64,000 nucleotides of DNA, taken from Actinoplanes sp. M2I2. Its GTDB lineage: Bacteria; Actinomycetota; Actinomycetes; Mycobacteriales; Micromonosporaceae. The notes under the pieces were generated by a model, which saw only the letters and a program-made list of their open reading frames with translations, did no database searches and was not told the DNA's origin. Shown here one piece after another: positions 1 through 7,460 of this stretch (position 1 is its first letter; the number at the start of each line of letters is the position of its first letter). The DNA lies in NCBI RefSeq assembly GCF_023544445.1, contig NZ_JALPVJ010000002.1, positions 1-64,000 on the forward strand, read 5' to 3'. The translations under genes and the position numbers were made by a program.

Positions 1-282
1 GATCAGCATGGCGTAGGAACCTTGATGATCTTCTGAACCGGTCATGCCCGTCTTGCTGCCGCCAACCGAGGCGCTTCTACCCTGATCGACCCAAGTCGGA
101 CATGATCACGACTTTGCCGGGGCCCTGGTGGGTCATCCGGTCCCGAGCCGGCTCGACGGCTCCACCAGCGATGCCGGCGGGCGACCCGGACCGGGGAAGT
201 GGGAACGTCCCTCGATGTCCGCGACGTGATCTCTGAAAGACTTGGCCGGTAAGCCGTCACCGACGTAGCGGAAAGGCGCACC
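1..282. other. Left-edge stretch without a supported gene; possible insertion-sequence end remnant
   Basis: No reading frame here has convincing protein content or a ribosome binding site. The block at about 95-135 (a palindromic CATGATCA followed by ACTTTGCCGGGGCCC) reminded me of sequence flanking actinobacterial insertion sequences. That is a recollection, not a comparison. No transposase fragment is readable. The last 40 bases hold the leader of the TetR gene, with GAAAGG as its probable ribosome binding site at 271-276. Confidence 0.25.
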
Positions 283-1041
283 GTGACCGAGCGGGACACA
301 CCCAGGGGCCGCGGGGCGTCCGCGGCCGTGCCGTTCACCGCGAGCACCGGCCGGAGCGCTCTCGACCAGCGTCGCATCATCGAGGCCGCCGTCCGCTTCA
401 TCGACGAGCACGGCCTGCGGATGCTCACCATGCAACGGCTCGGCGCGTACCTCGGTGTGGAGGGTATGGCGCTCTACCGGCACGTACCCGGCCGGGAAGC
501 CCTGCTCGACGGCGTCGTGGAATCGGTCGTGGACGAGTTGTTCTCCGACCCCGACGTGCACCTGCAGGCCCATGCCGGGTGGGTGGACTACCTGCAACGC
601 CTGGCTCACGGGCTGCGCCGGATCGCGCTGGCCCACCCCGAGGTCTTTCCCCTGGTGGCGACCCGCCCGCCCGCGGCGCCCTGGGTCCGGCCCCCGTTGC
701 GCAGCCTGCGCTGGATCGAGTCCCTGCTCGAGGTCATGATCGAGGCCGGCTTCTCGGACGAGAACGCCGCCGCCGTCTACCGGGCGTTCAGCAGCTTCCT
801 GCTGGGATACCTGCTGCTCGAGGTCTCCGCGCGCGGCGTCGAGACCGGGCCGGTGGAGGAACCCGACGTCACGCCGCTCGAGGATCTCTCCAGCTATCCG
901 ATCCTGCAGCGCCTGGAGCCGCACCTGTCGGTCGACGTCGCGGCCGAGGACTTCGAGGAAGCCCTCGAGGCGCTTCTCGACCGGGTCGCGCTGCTGTTGC
1001 CCCGTCGCCGGCGCCCGCCCCGGCTCACCGAGGGCAAGTGA
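283..1041 (+). CDS. TetR/AcrR family transcriptional regulator (TetR C-terminal type)
   Basis: This 252-aa DNA-binding repressor has a TetR N-terminal helix-turn-helix at about residues 27-75 (LTMQRLGAYLGVEGMALYRH is the recognition-helix region). A ligand-binding C-terminal region follows, of the kind found in TetR-type repressors with a C-terminal TetR_C domain. The start is GTG at 283, 7 nt after GAAAGG. The first 25 residues form a poorly conserved, probably disordered extension. The gene stands alone, and its target is not evident from its neighbours. The C-terminus is Arg/Pro-rich and probably unstructured. Family assignment is secure; ligand and regulon are unknown. Confidence 0.85.
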   Translation: MTERDTPRGRGASAAVPFTASTGRSALDQRRIIEAAVRFIDEHGLRMLTMQRLGAYLGVEGMALYRHVPGREALLDGVVESVVDELFSDPDVHLQAHAGWVDYLQRLAHGLRRIALAHPEVFPLVATRPPAAPWVRPPLRSLRWIESLLEVMIEAGFSDENAAAVYRAFSSFLLGYLLLEVSARGVETGPVEEPDVTPLEDLSSYPILQRLEPHLSVDVAAEDFEEALEALLDRVALLLPRRRRPPRLTEGK

Positions 1042-1054
1042 CCCGACCGGGTCA
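1039..1054 (+). terminator. Short hairpin overlapping the TetR stop codon
   Basis: Inverted repeat TGACCC-GACC-GGGTCA, a 6-bp stem with a 4-nt loop, begins at the stop codon itself. There is no T-tract. It may be a weak terminator or chance in GC-rich sequence. Confidence 0.3.
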
Positions 1055-1075
1055 GGGGGAAATTCCGGCGATGCT

Positions 1076-1090
1076 GTTTATCGCGTAAAC
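1076..1090. promoter_or_regulatory. Palindrome GTTTA-N5-TAAAC upstream of the PRC/DUF2382 gene
   Basis: GTTTA-TCGCG-TAAAC lies 123 bp before the start at 1213. A near-identical element, GTTTA-TGCGC-TAAAC, lies at 3416-3430 upstream of the oppositely oriented gene pair. The two copies bracket the whole small block, which suggests a shared operator. The regulator is unknown. Confidence 0.4.
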
Positions 1091-1212
1091 GCCGGGGCAC
1101 GTTTCAAGAGTCAGGGCAGGGCGTCACCCGGATCGAGCGATTTTCCGACTCGATTCCACGACGCTCTCCGCCCTCTTTTGTGGACGTTGTAAACCCCCCG
1201 GAAGGATGCACT

Positions 1213-1995
1213 GTGATCACGCAGAACGATCTCGCCCGCCTCGATGGCGCCGACGTGTACGGCACCGACGGTGACAAGATCGGCTCCGTCGGCCAGATCT
1301 ACCTCGACACCGACACCGGCGACCCCGAGTGGGTGGCCGTCCGCACCGGGCTGTTCGGCACCAAGGAGACCTTCGTCCCGCTGCAGGAGGCTCGTGTCTC
1401 GGACGACCGGATCACGGTCGCCTACGACAAGGCGACCGTCAAGGACGCTCCGCGGATCGACCCGGACGGCAACCTGAGCCACACCGAGGAGAACGAGCTC
1501 TACAGCTACTACAAGGTGGGTTCCACGAACACCGGGTCGGGCCGTGCGGACTACGGCACCGGCACGACCGGCGGCCACGCCCGGCAGGACGAGGAGCAGC
1601 ACCGCACCCGGTCGACGACGGGCGACGACGCCATGACGCGGTCGGAGGAACGTCTGGTCGCCGACACCCGTACCGAGGAGACCGGCAAGGCGCGGCTGCG
1701 CAAGTACGTCGTCACCGAGCAGCAGCAGGTCCGCGTGCCGGTTTCGCGGGAAGAGGTGCGGCTGGAGCGGGAACCGATCACCGACGCCAACCGCGGTGAC
1801 GCGTACGCCGGCGCAGAGATCACCGAGTCCGAGCACGAGGTGACCCTGCGCGCCGAGCGGCCCGTCGTCGAGACGGAGACCGTGCCGGTCGAGCGGGTGC
1901 GGCTCGACAAGGAAACCGTGCGGGACGAGGAGACGGTCAGCGGCGAGGTGCGCAAGGAGCAGATCGAGTTCGACGGCCCCGACGGCCGGCGCTGA
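1213..1995 (+). CDS. PRC-barrel and DUF2382 (YsnF/AvaK-type) protein
   Basis: A 260-aa cytoplasmic protein. A PRC-barrel domain occupies about residues 5-75 (DGDKIGSVGQIYLDTDTG, then WVAVRTGLFG). A glycine-rich linker follows, then a DUF2382 domain at about 140-255 with the repeated pattern RLRKYVVTE, REEVRLEREPI and ERPVVETETVPVERVRL. DUF2382 proteins are common in actinobacteria and are usually linked to general stress. The molecular role is unknown. An in-frame GTG exists at 1180, but GTG 1213 is preceded by GGAAGGA at 1200-1206 and gives the usual PRC start, so I chose it. A shorter DUF2382 paralogue lies 58 bp downstream. Confidence 0.85.
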   Translation: MITQNDLARLDGADVYGTDGDKIGSVGQIYLDTDTGDPEWVAVRTGLFGTKETFVPLQEARVSDDRITVAYDKATVKDAPRIDPDGNLSHTEENELYSYYKVGSTNTGSGRADYGTGTTGGHARQDEEQHRTRSTTGDDAMTRSEERLVADTRTEETGKARLRKYVVTEQQQVRVPVSREEVRLEREPITDANRGDAYAGAEITESEHEVTLRAERPVVETETVPVERVRLDKETVRDEETVSGEVRKEQIEFDGPDGRR

Positions 1996-2053
1996 CCGCC
2001 CGCCGGCCCAGCTTCACGGCACGAGAACCGAACTCGACGAAGGCGGAGGCGAC

Positions 2054-2503
2054 ATGAACCCGACGGAGCCGCCGGCGGTGCCCGGCAGCGACGATGCGAT
2101 GACCCGTTCCGAGCAACGCCTGGTCGCCGGCACCGAGGTCTTCGAGACCGGCCGGGCGCGACTGCGGAAGTACGTGGTCACCGAGGACGTGCAGATCACC
2201 GTGCAGATCCGTCGTGAGGAGCTCCGCCTGGAGCGCGAGCCGATCGGCGACCACCTTCGGACGCCGGTGGAGGATCCCGATGTCTTCGGCACCCTCGAGG
2301 AGTTCGGCGGCCCCGACGGTGGTGTGATCTTCGAGGTCGTCCTGCACGAGGAACGGCCGGTCATCACGACCGAGATCGTGCCGGTGGAACGTGTCCGCCT
2401 GGCCAAGCTGGTGCAGACCGAGCAGCACATCGCGACCGGCGACGTGCTCAAGGAACGGATCGAGGTCGACCTGCCCGGCCGGCCACCGACCACCCTCGGC
2501 TGA
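2054..2503 (+). CDS. DUF2382 domain protein
   Basis: This 149-aa protein is a single DUF2382 domain without the PRC barrel. It shares the block DAMTRSEQRLVAGTE / ETGRARLRKYVVTED / REELRLEREPI with the C-terminal half of the gene just upstream, so the pair probably arose by tandem duplication followed by loss of the PRC part. Start ATG 2054 follows GGCGGAGG. It is probably co-transcribed with the upstream gene and ends 21 bp before a strong hairpin terminator. No catalytic residues are recognisable. Confidence 0.8.
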   Translation: MNPTEPPAVPGSDDAMTRSEQRLVAGTEVFETGRARLRKYVVTEDVQITVQIRREELRLEREPIGDHLRTPVEDPDVFGTLEEFGGPDGGVIFEVVLHEERPVITTEIVPVERVRLAKLVQTEQHIATGDVLKERIEVDLPGRPPTTLG

Positions 2504-2524
2504 GGAGAACATCGGTCGAGACGA

Positions 2525-2560
2525 AGTGAGGGCCAAGCGACACGTCGCTTGGCCCTCACT
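2525..2560. terminator. Strong bidirectional terminator between convergent genes
   Basis: A perfect 16-bp stem (AGTGAGGGCCAAGCGA paired with its complement at 2545-2560) with a 4-nt CACG loop sits between the + strand DUF2382 gene (ends 2503) and the - strand gene (ends 2580). It is symmetric, so it can serve both transcripts. Confidence 0.85.
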
Positions 2561-2579
2561 GCACGCGTGCGCCCGAGCG

Positions 2580-2969
2580 TCAGGCCAGCGGGTCCACGAT
2601 CACGGTCGGCGCCGCCGCCGGAGGAGTGCTCTTGGTCGACCGGCGCGGTGGCCGCGGGACCGCGTTACCGGTCGGAACCGTCACCTCGAAGCTTTCCGGC
2701 GCCGGTTCGGTGGTCACGTCCGGCGACGTGGTCGGCGCCGCTTCGAGGGACGACTTCGGCGTTCCGGCGGGCTGCCCGTCCGTGGCCGAATCCGACGAGC
2801 CGGAATCGGCGCTCAGGAGCGTCTTGGCCTTCTCCTGCGCCTGCGTCACGGCGGGGTGGGACTGGGCTTTACGGGCCGCGGCGACGATCTGCTCGTACTT
2901 CTCCCGGCCCGCGCGACTGCCGAGCACGTATCCGACGGCGAGGCCGGCCGCGAATCTGATCACCTTCAT
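2580..2969 (-). CDS. Small membrane-anchored protein, YtxH-like N-terminus
   Basis: A 129-aa protein beginning with a short hydrophobic segment rich in glycine (about residues 4-18, IRFAAGLAVGYVLGSRAG). A charged helical stretch (REKYEQIVAAARKAQSHP) and a long low-complexity Ser/Pro/Thr tail follow. This resembles the small YtxH-like or general-stress membrane proteins of actinobacteria; no enzymatic function is visible. ATG 2969 follows GAGGACAAACCC. Its start overlaps the stop of the gene upstream by ATGA (2966-2969), so translation is probably coupled. Transcription ends at the hairpin at 2525-2560. Confidence 0.65.
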   Translation of the reverse strand: MKVIRFAAGLAVGYVLGSRAGREKYEQIVAAARKAQSHPAVTQAQEKAKTLLSADSGSSDSATDGQPAGTPKSSLEAAPTTSPDVTTEPAPESFEVTVPTGNAVPRPPRRSTKSTPPAAAPTVIVDPLA

Positions 2970-3133
2970 GGGTTTGTCCTCTCGTGTTGCTGCCTGTTGT
3001 CCCGGATCGAAGCGATGATCTCGGTCGCCGAGCTCTGCCGGGTCGGAGTCTCCCGCGCGGCGACGATCTGGCCGCGCGCGATGACGGCGAACTGGAGCTG
3101 TCCATGCTTGATCTTCTTCACCACGAGCCTCAT
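2966..3133 (-). CDS. Small DUF1508/YegP-like protein
   Basis: A 55-aa protein starting at ATG 3133, after GGAGGCAGGCG. The reading frame stays open upstream, but that part has no protein character. The sequence KKIKHGQLQFAVIARGQIVA, then an ETPTRQSSATEIIASIR helix, resembles one beta-beta-beta-alpha unit of the YegP/DUF1508 family (typical pattern F-x-L-x-A-x-NG-x-VIA-x-S-E-x-Y-x-x-K). Family members usually carry one or two such units, so a single unit is plausible. It overlaps the next gene by ATGA. The similarity is by eye, and the function is unknown. Confidence 0.5.
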   Translation of the reverse strand: MRLVVKKIKHGQLQFAVIARGQIVAARETPTRQSSATEIIASIRDNRQQHERTNP

Positions 3134-3519
3134 CGCCTGCCTCCCCGGTGCGGCGTCGTTTCGTCCGGTCATGCGGTGCTCGGCCCTTGTCCGCTGCCCT
3201 TCCCCGATGCTGTCGTCCGGCGGCCCTCGTGCTCGGGACCGAACCCGAGGGCTCGGAGTGGTGCCGGAAAGGCGTGCGCTTGCGACAGGGCCTGCCGCAG
3301 ACTCAAGAGTCCCCACCCGGGCATTGCTCAATCACGTCCGTACGCATTTTTTCGCTCACCAGGGCGTGGCTGCGCCCCGATCATCCGATCGGGACCGTGT
3401 GGCCGGCCCGGCGAGGTTTATGCGCTAAACAGGACGCGGCTGATTACGCCCGCATGTTTGTCGACAGGCCGGCGGAACAGGAGGCGGCAGTTCGCCGGGG
3501 CGTGGGCTCCCCGATCGCG
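3134..3519. other. Intergenic region (386 bp) upstream of the DUF1508-like pair
   Basis: No gene is supported here. It must hold the promoter of the - strand pair and the 3' flank of the acyl-CoA dehydrogenase gene. The one ordered element is the GTTTA-N5-TAAAC palindrome at 3416-3430. A T6 run at about 3348-3353 has no clear hairpin. Confidence 0.5.
3416..3430. promoter_or_regulatory. Second copy of palindrome GTTTA-N5-TAAAC
   Basis: GTTTA-TGCGC-TAAAC matches the arms and spacing of the element at 1076-1090. It lies about 280 bp upstream of the start at 3133 on the opposite strand. Possible common operator for the two convergent transcription units between them. Confidence 0.4.
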
Positions 3520-5106
3520 TCACGCCAGCAGCGGATCGGCCCGCCACTCCTCGCCGGGCCAGCGCCGCTGGCCGACATCCCCGATGACCTCGGCGTAGCC
3601 GGCCACGTGGTCCGCGAACTCGGCGCGGGTGGGCAGATCCCGGTGGAAACCCAGCTGCGCGTTGCGAAGTCTCTGCTGCAGCTGGTGCTCGGCCCACGAG
3701 GCGGTGTAGCCGTGCATCGCCGACCGATGGGCGGCGTCGCTCGTCACCATGGTGAGCAGCGTCCAGCACACCAGCTCGCCGACGACGGCCGCGTGGATGT
3801 GCCGGGCGGCGGCGTCGACCGGGCGATCGGCGGCGATGTCGGCGACCTGGTCGATGAGCTTGAGCACGTGCGCGGCCGGATTCGCCTGGTCGACGAGCCG
3901 GGTGAACTCGTCGGGAGCCCGGACCAGCGTGGTGCCGAGATACACCATGATCGCCTCGGTGGAGCCCTCGAAGATCCGGAACAACCGGTAGTCGCGGAAG
4001 TGCTGGCCGACGGTGTTGGTGTCGAGGAAGCCCCGGGCGCCCAGCACCTGCAGGGCCGTGTCGATGGCGCTCCAGCCCAGCTCACAACCCAGGATCTTGG
4101 CGCAGAAATACCAGGCGTCGGGCACCTCCCGGCCCGCGTCCCGCCACCTCGCGATCCGGGCGATCAGCGCCTCCACCGCCTGGACCGCGGCACCGGCCTC
4201 GGCGAGCATCTCCCGTACGCGGCCGTTCTCGGCCAGGGAGCCGGTGGCCACCTCCCGGCCCTTGGCGAATCTCTGGGCCAGCTCCAGCGACCGCATGGCC
4301 GCTCCCAGCGTCATCGCGGCGAGCACCACCCGGCCGCCCATGAAAGCCGCTTTGGCCGTGGCCAGACCGTCTCCCTCGACGCCCAGCAGCGCCGACGGGG
4401 GCACCCGCAGGTCGGTGAAGCTGAGGTCGTACTGGGGCACCGCGCGCAGGCCCAGCGTCAGCATCTCCGGACCGATGGCGAAACCGGGTGTGCGGCTGTC
4501 GACCAGGAAGCCGGTGATGCCCAGGGACCGGCCGTGTTCATCCCGGAGACCGGCGAAGACGTTCACATAGCGCGCGTCGCCGCCCAGGGAGATCCATTTC
4601 TTGGTGCCGTTGATCGTGTAAGAGCCGTCGGAGTTCCTCATCGCGCCGGTGGTCATGCCCCGGACGTGGGAGCCGATGCCCGGCTCGCTGATCGCGCTGG
4701 TCGTCAGCGCCTGTCCCTTGGCCAGGCGAGGCAGCACGCAGGCCTTGACCTCGTCGGTCGCGGACAACAGGATCGGGGCTATCCCGAGGGTGTTGTGCAC
4801 CGCGCAGAACACGGCGAGGTTGGCATCGATCGCTCCGAGCTGGGTGAACACCCGGTTCATGTCGGTGTGGGAGAGGTCCTGCCCCCCGTAGTGCCGGGGG
4901 ACCTGCAGACCGAGCAGGCCGACCTCGGCGAAATCCGCGATCATCGCCGGAGGCAGGGCGCGGCGCTCGTCCATCAATCGGGAGTTCAGGAAGTTCTGAG
5001 CGTATTCGCGCAGGAAATGAAGCATCCCCGTCGTCGATGACGGTTCCGGCCAGTCACTCGCAGCTGCTGGGAGAACGGCGTCCTGACTGAGGAATTCCGT
5101 GTCCAT
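3520..5106 (-). CDS. Acyl-CoA dehydrogenase family protein
   Basis: A 528-aa FAD-dependent acyl-CoA dehydrogenase that would introduce an alpha,beta double bond into an acyl thioester. The N-terminal helical domain includes MIADFAEVGLLGLQVPRHYGG. The middle beta domain carries the substrate/FAD signature TTSAISEPGIGSHVRGM and INGTKKWISLGG. The C-terminal helical domain contains FEGSTEAIM, whose Glu matches the usual catalytic-base position. The frame is open 63 codons further upstream, but ATG 5106 follows GAGGAGCGCACG and starts the natural N-terminus. The tail of about 100 residues after the catalytic Glu is longer than in the smallest members. The gene is monocistronic and 9 kb from the NRPS/PKS cluster, so a link to it is unproven. 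The substrate is unknown. Confidence 0.85.
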   Translation of the reverse strand: MDTEFLSQDAVLPAAASDWPEPSSTTGMLHFLREYAQNFLNSRLMDERRALPPAMIADFAEVGLLGLQVPRHYGGQDLSHTDMNRVFTQLGAIDANLAVFCAVHNTLGIAPILLSATDEVKACVLPRLAKGQALTTSAISEPGIGSHVRGMTTGAMRNSDGSYTINGTKKWISLGGDARYVNVFAGLRDEHGRSLGITGFLVDSRTPGFAIGPEMLTLGLRAVPQYDLSFTDLRVPPSALLGVEGDGLATAKAAFMGGRVVLAAMTLGAAMRSLELAQRFAKGREVATGSLAENGRVREMLAEAGAAVQAVEALIARIARWRDAGREVPDAWYFCAKILGCELGWSAIDTALQVLGARGFLDTNTVGQHFRDYRLFRIFEGSTEAIMVYLGTTLVRAPDEFTRLVDQANPAAHVLKLIDQVADIAADRPVDAAARHIHAAVVGELVCWTLLTMVTSDAAHRSAMHGYTASWAEHQLQQRLRNAQLGFHRDLPTRAEFADHVAGYAEVIGDVGQRRWPGEEWRADPLLA

Positions 5107-5501
5107 CGTGCGCTCCTCGGGGGGATTCTTACCAGAATGCCGCGGCCGGGGAATGGCCGGCGGTGCATTCCTTCTTGGTTTCAGGCGCGCGCACTCGTCC
5201 TGTGAATCCATGGAACTGAACCGGAGGGACCGTGGCCCCGGGGATGCCGCAATCGGTCGGGCAGGAATGCTGTCGCTGCTCCGACGGGCGGTCATGGCCG
5301 CGCGTGGGCGGCTGTCCGGTGTGGCGGCAGGTCGCCGCGAGTCCTGGGCGGCCCTACCGTCCAGGTGGTGGTCGAGATGCGCGAGGCGTGATCCGGCCGA
5401 TCTGAACCCTTCAATGTGAGTCGGTCTATTTCCGACCGAACTCTACAGCCGGACCCCCCGTTGCTCAATGGGGTCGCCTCGTCGCCCTCAGTGAAGTTTC
5501 G
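5107..5501. other. Intergenic region (395 bp) upstream of the acyl-CoA dehydrogenase
   Basis: No gene is supported. A small perfect palindrome ATTCT-TACC-AGAAT lies at 5125-5138, just upstream of the ribosome binding site of the acyl-CoA dehydrogenase gene. It could be an operator. A weak inverted repeat (GACCCC/GGGGTC, about 5453-5476) near the end of the conservon might act in termination. Confidence 0.4.
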
Positions 5502-6068
5502 CTACTTTCCTTCGCGGGCCTGGATCTGGGCGACCAGTTCGGTGGCGAGCGCCTTGATCGTTTCCAGCCCCGGCCGGCCCCAGGGGCGCGGCTCGATGTC
5601 GACCACGCAGACGGTGCCGAGCGCGACGCCGGTCCGATCGATCAGCGGCGCACCCAGGTAGGAGCGGATGCCGATCTCGTCGACCACCGGGTTGCCGGCG
5701 AACCGGGGATAGTCGCAGACGTCGTCGAGCACCAGAGCCTTGCGCCGGACGACGACGTGCGGGCAGTACCCGTGCTCGCGCGAGAACGTCCGGCCGCCCA
5801 GACCGACCTGGAGAGCCGTCGGGATGGACGAGCCGGTGTACAGGCCGCCCAGATACTGGCGGTCCTCCTGGATGAAGTTCACCATCGCCAGCGGCGCCCT
5901 GGTGATGTCGCCGACCCGGCGCGCGAACTCGTCCAGCTGCGCATCCGGGCCCTCGCCCAGGCCGAGCTCCCGCAGCCGGCTCAGGCGGGCCGGCACCTCC
6001 GGGTCGGCCGGGGTGAGGGGATGGTGTCCGGACAGGTCGTAGATCATGCCGGGGCTCCGTTCGGTCAT
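5502..6068 (-). CDS. GAF domain protein closing the conservon
   Basis: A 188-aa cytoplasmic sensor-type protein. After about 40 residues comes one GAF domain (about 45-180) with APLAMVNFIQEDRQYLGGLY, SREHGYCPHVV, RSYLGAPLIDRTGVALGTVC as landmarks. A cysteine in the HGYCPHVV segment and a conserved YLGAPL strand are typical of GAF proteins that bind small ligands or redox cofactors. ATG 6068 overlaps the stop of the GTPase gene (ATGA). A second in-frame ATG at 6047 has a better GGAG spacing and could be the real start. Conservon operons often end with an extra gene; a GAF protein in that place suggests signal input or output linked to the GTPase. Confidence 0.75.
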   Translation of the reverse strand: MTERSPGMIYDLSGHHPLTPADPEVPARLSRLRELGLGEGPDAQLDEFARRVGDITRAPLAMVNFIQEDRQYLGGLYTGSSIPTALQVGLGGRTFSREHGYCPHVVVRRKALVLDDVCDYPRFAGNPVVDEIGIRSYLGAPLIDRTGVALGTVCVVDIEPRPWGRPGLETIKALATELVAQIQAREGK

Positions 6069-6640
6069 CGACAGGCTTGCGAGGTGATGAGGTGGTGCAT
6101 CAGATTGACGAGCACGCCGGTCGCGGAGCGCTGGTTCCGCGCGTCGCAGAGCATGATCGGGATGTCCGGCTTCAGATCCAGAGCGCTGCGTACGTCGTCC
6201 GACTCGTACCGGTAGGTGCTGTCGAACTCGTTGACCGCGACCAGGAACCCGATGCCGCGCGACTCGAAGAAATCGACGGCCGGGAAGCAGTCCTCCAGCC
6301 GGCGGGTGTCGGCCAGCACGACCGCGCCCATCGCGCCGCTGGACAACTCGTCCCACATGAACCAGAAGCGCTCCTGCCCGGGGGTGCCGAACAGGTAGAG
6401 CACGTGGTCCTGGCTGATCGTGATCCGGCCGAAGTCCATCGCGACCGTGGTCGTCGACTTGCGTTCGACGCCGGTCAGCTTGTCCGTGCCCACGCTCGCG
6501 GTGGTGAGCAGTTCCTCGGTGTGCAGCGGCTCGATCTCGCTGACCGCACCGACGAACGTCGTCTTGCCCACGCCGAAGCCGCCCGCGATCAGGAGCTTGA
6601 GCGCGGACGGGAAGCCGTCAGAGCCGTCGTTCGAGAGCAT
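6065..6640 (-). CDS. Conservon small GTPase (CvnD-like ATP/GTP-binding protein)
   Basis: A 191-aa Ras/MglA-like GTPase, the D component of a conservon. The P-loop GGFGVGKTTF is at about residues 20-29. Further motifs are switch II FGTPGQERFWFMWDEL, an NEFD motif in the NKxD position and CDAR in the G5 position. In Streptomyces conservons this protein works with a membrane sensor-like ATPase, a roadblock protein and a DUF742 protein in a G-protein-like complex at the membrane. ATG 6640 lies 23 bp inside the preceding gene, so translation is coupled. All key nucleotide-binding residues look intact. Confidence in family and operon assignment is high; the signal is unknown. Confidence 0.9.
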   Translation of the reverse strand: MLSNDGSDGFPSALKLLIAGGFGVGKTTFVGAVSEIEPLHTEELLTTASVGTDKLTGVERKSTTTVAMDFGRITISQDHVLYLFGTPGQERFWFMWDELSSGAMGAVVLADTRRLEDCFPAVDFFESRGIGFLVAVNEFDSTYRYESDDVRSALDLKPDIPIMLCDARNQRSATGVLVNLMHHLITSQACR

Positions 6641-6995
6641 TGAGGATGGTCTCCAGTACCGCCAGGTTGGTCGAATCAGCCATCGGGTCGGGGGAGCGGG
6701 CGTCCACGGCGCCCCAGTCCACGAGATCGGAGAGCAGGATCTTGGTCACCACCGCGGGCAGTCTCAGCCGCGCCGCGACCTCGGCGACCGTGGTGACGCT
6801 GCCGCAGAGCCCGAGCACCTGGGCGTGGTCGGGGCCGAGCTGACCGTGCGGGCGGTGGCCGGTCGCGATCACCATCGACAGCAGCTCCATCCGGGTGGTC
6901 GGTTCGGTCCGGCCGTCGCTCACCGTGTAGGGCCGGATGAGCCGTCCCGCGGCGTCGTCGAACCAGTGCTCCTCGTCGGTCCCCAGCACAGTCAC
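6618..6995 (-). CDS. Conservon DUF742 protein (CvnC-like)
   Basis: A 125-aa DUF742 protein, the C component of the conservon. Typical family features are present: the RLIRPYTVSDGRTEPTTRME block near the N-terminus and a winged-helix-like region VAEVAARLRLPAVVTKILLSDLVDWG. Its start GTG 6995 overlaps the stop of the roadblock gene by GTGA, and its end overlaps the GTPase gene. Role by analogy: adaptor between the sensor ATPase/roadblock pair and the GTPase. Confidence 0.9.
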   Translation of the reverse strand: MTVLGTDEEHWFDDAAGRLIRPYTVSDGRTEPTTRMELLSMVIATGHRPHGQLGPDHAQVLGLCGSVTTVAEVAARLRLPAVVTKILLSDLVDWGAVDARSPDPMADSTNLAVLETILNALERRL

Positions 6996-7426
6996 CGTCC
7001 GCGCACGCCCGGGAAGTCAGGCTCCTGCCGGGCCGGCGTCGACAGGTACGGCCGGACGCTCTTGACCATCTGGGCCATCTCGTAGCCGAGCACGCCCGGG
7101 TCGGCCGCCTTCCCCGCGATGACGGCGAGCACGGCCCCGGAGCCGGCCGCCGAGACGAACAGCAACGCATCGTCCAGCTCGGCCACCACCTGCCGGACCC
7201 CGTCGCTGCCGCCGAACCGGGCGCCGGCGCTGCGGGCCAGCGAGAACAGACCCGAGGCGACCGCGGCCAGGTGGTCGGCGCCGTCGTCGTCGAGACCGTG
7301 GGCGGCCTTGCGCAGCCCGTCGGACGACAGGAGCAGGGCGCTCCTGGTGTCCGGGACGCGGTCGACCAGGCCGGACAACAACCAGACCAGGTCCTGCGAC
7401 GTACGGGCGGAATCGGTGCGCGACAT
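6992..7426 (-). CDS. Conservon roadblock/LC7 protein (CvnB-like)
   Basis: A 144-aa roadblock/LC7 domain protein, the B component, which likely acts as regulator or GAP-like partner of the small GTPase. The domain starts at QDLVWLLSGLVDRVPDTRSA and continues with LLLSSDGLRKAAHGLD. The frame allows a start at 7468, but ATG 7426 has GGAAGG upstream and matches the usual N-terminus SARTSQDLVWLL, so I chose it. It ends by GTGA overlap with the DUF742 gene. Confidence 0.88.
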   Translation of the reverse strand: MSRTDSARTSQDLVWLLSGLVDRVPDTRSALLLSSDGLRKAAHGLDDDGADHLAAVASGLFSLARSAGARFGGSDGVRQVVAELDDALLFVSAAGSGAVLAVIAGKAADPGVLGYEMAQMVKSVRPYLSTPARQEPDFPGVRGR

Positions 7427-7460
7427 GAGAGCCGGGCCTTCCTTGAGGACGGGGCGGGGA

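Noticed and set aside
3448-3520. Possible role of the acyl-CoA dehydrogenase in the NRPS/PKS cluster
   Set aside because: It lies 9 kb from the cluster with housekeeping genes (conservon, release factor 3) in between; no evidence of a link.
3148-5040. 630-aa open frame on the + strand
   Set aside because: Antisense to the acyl-CoA dehydrogenase; Gly/Arg/Val-rich with no homology. A GC-skew shadow.
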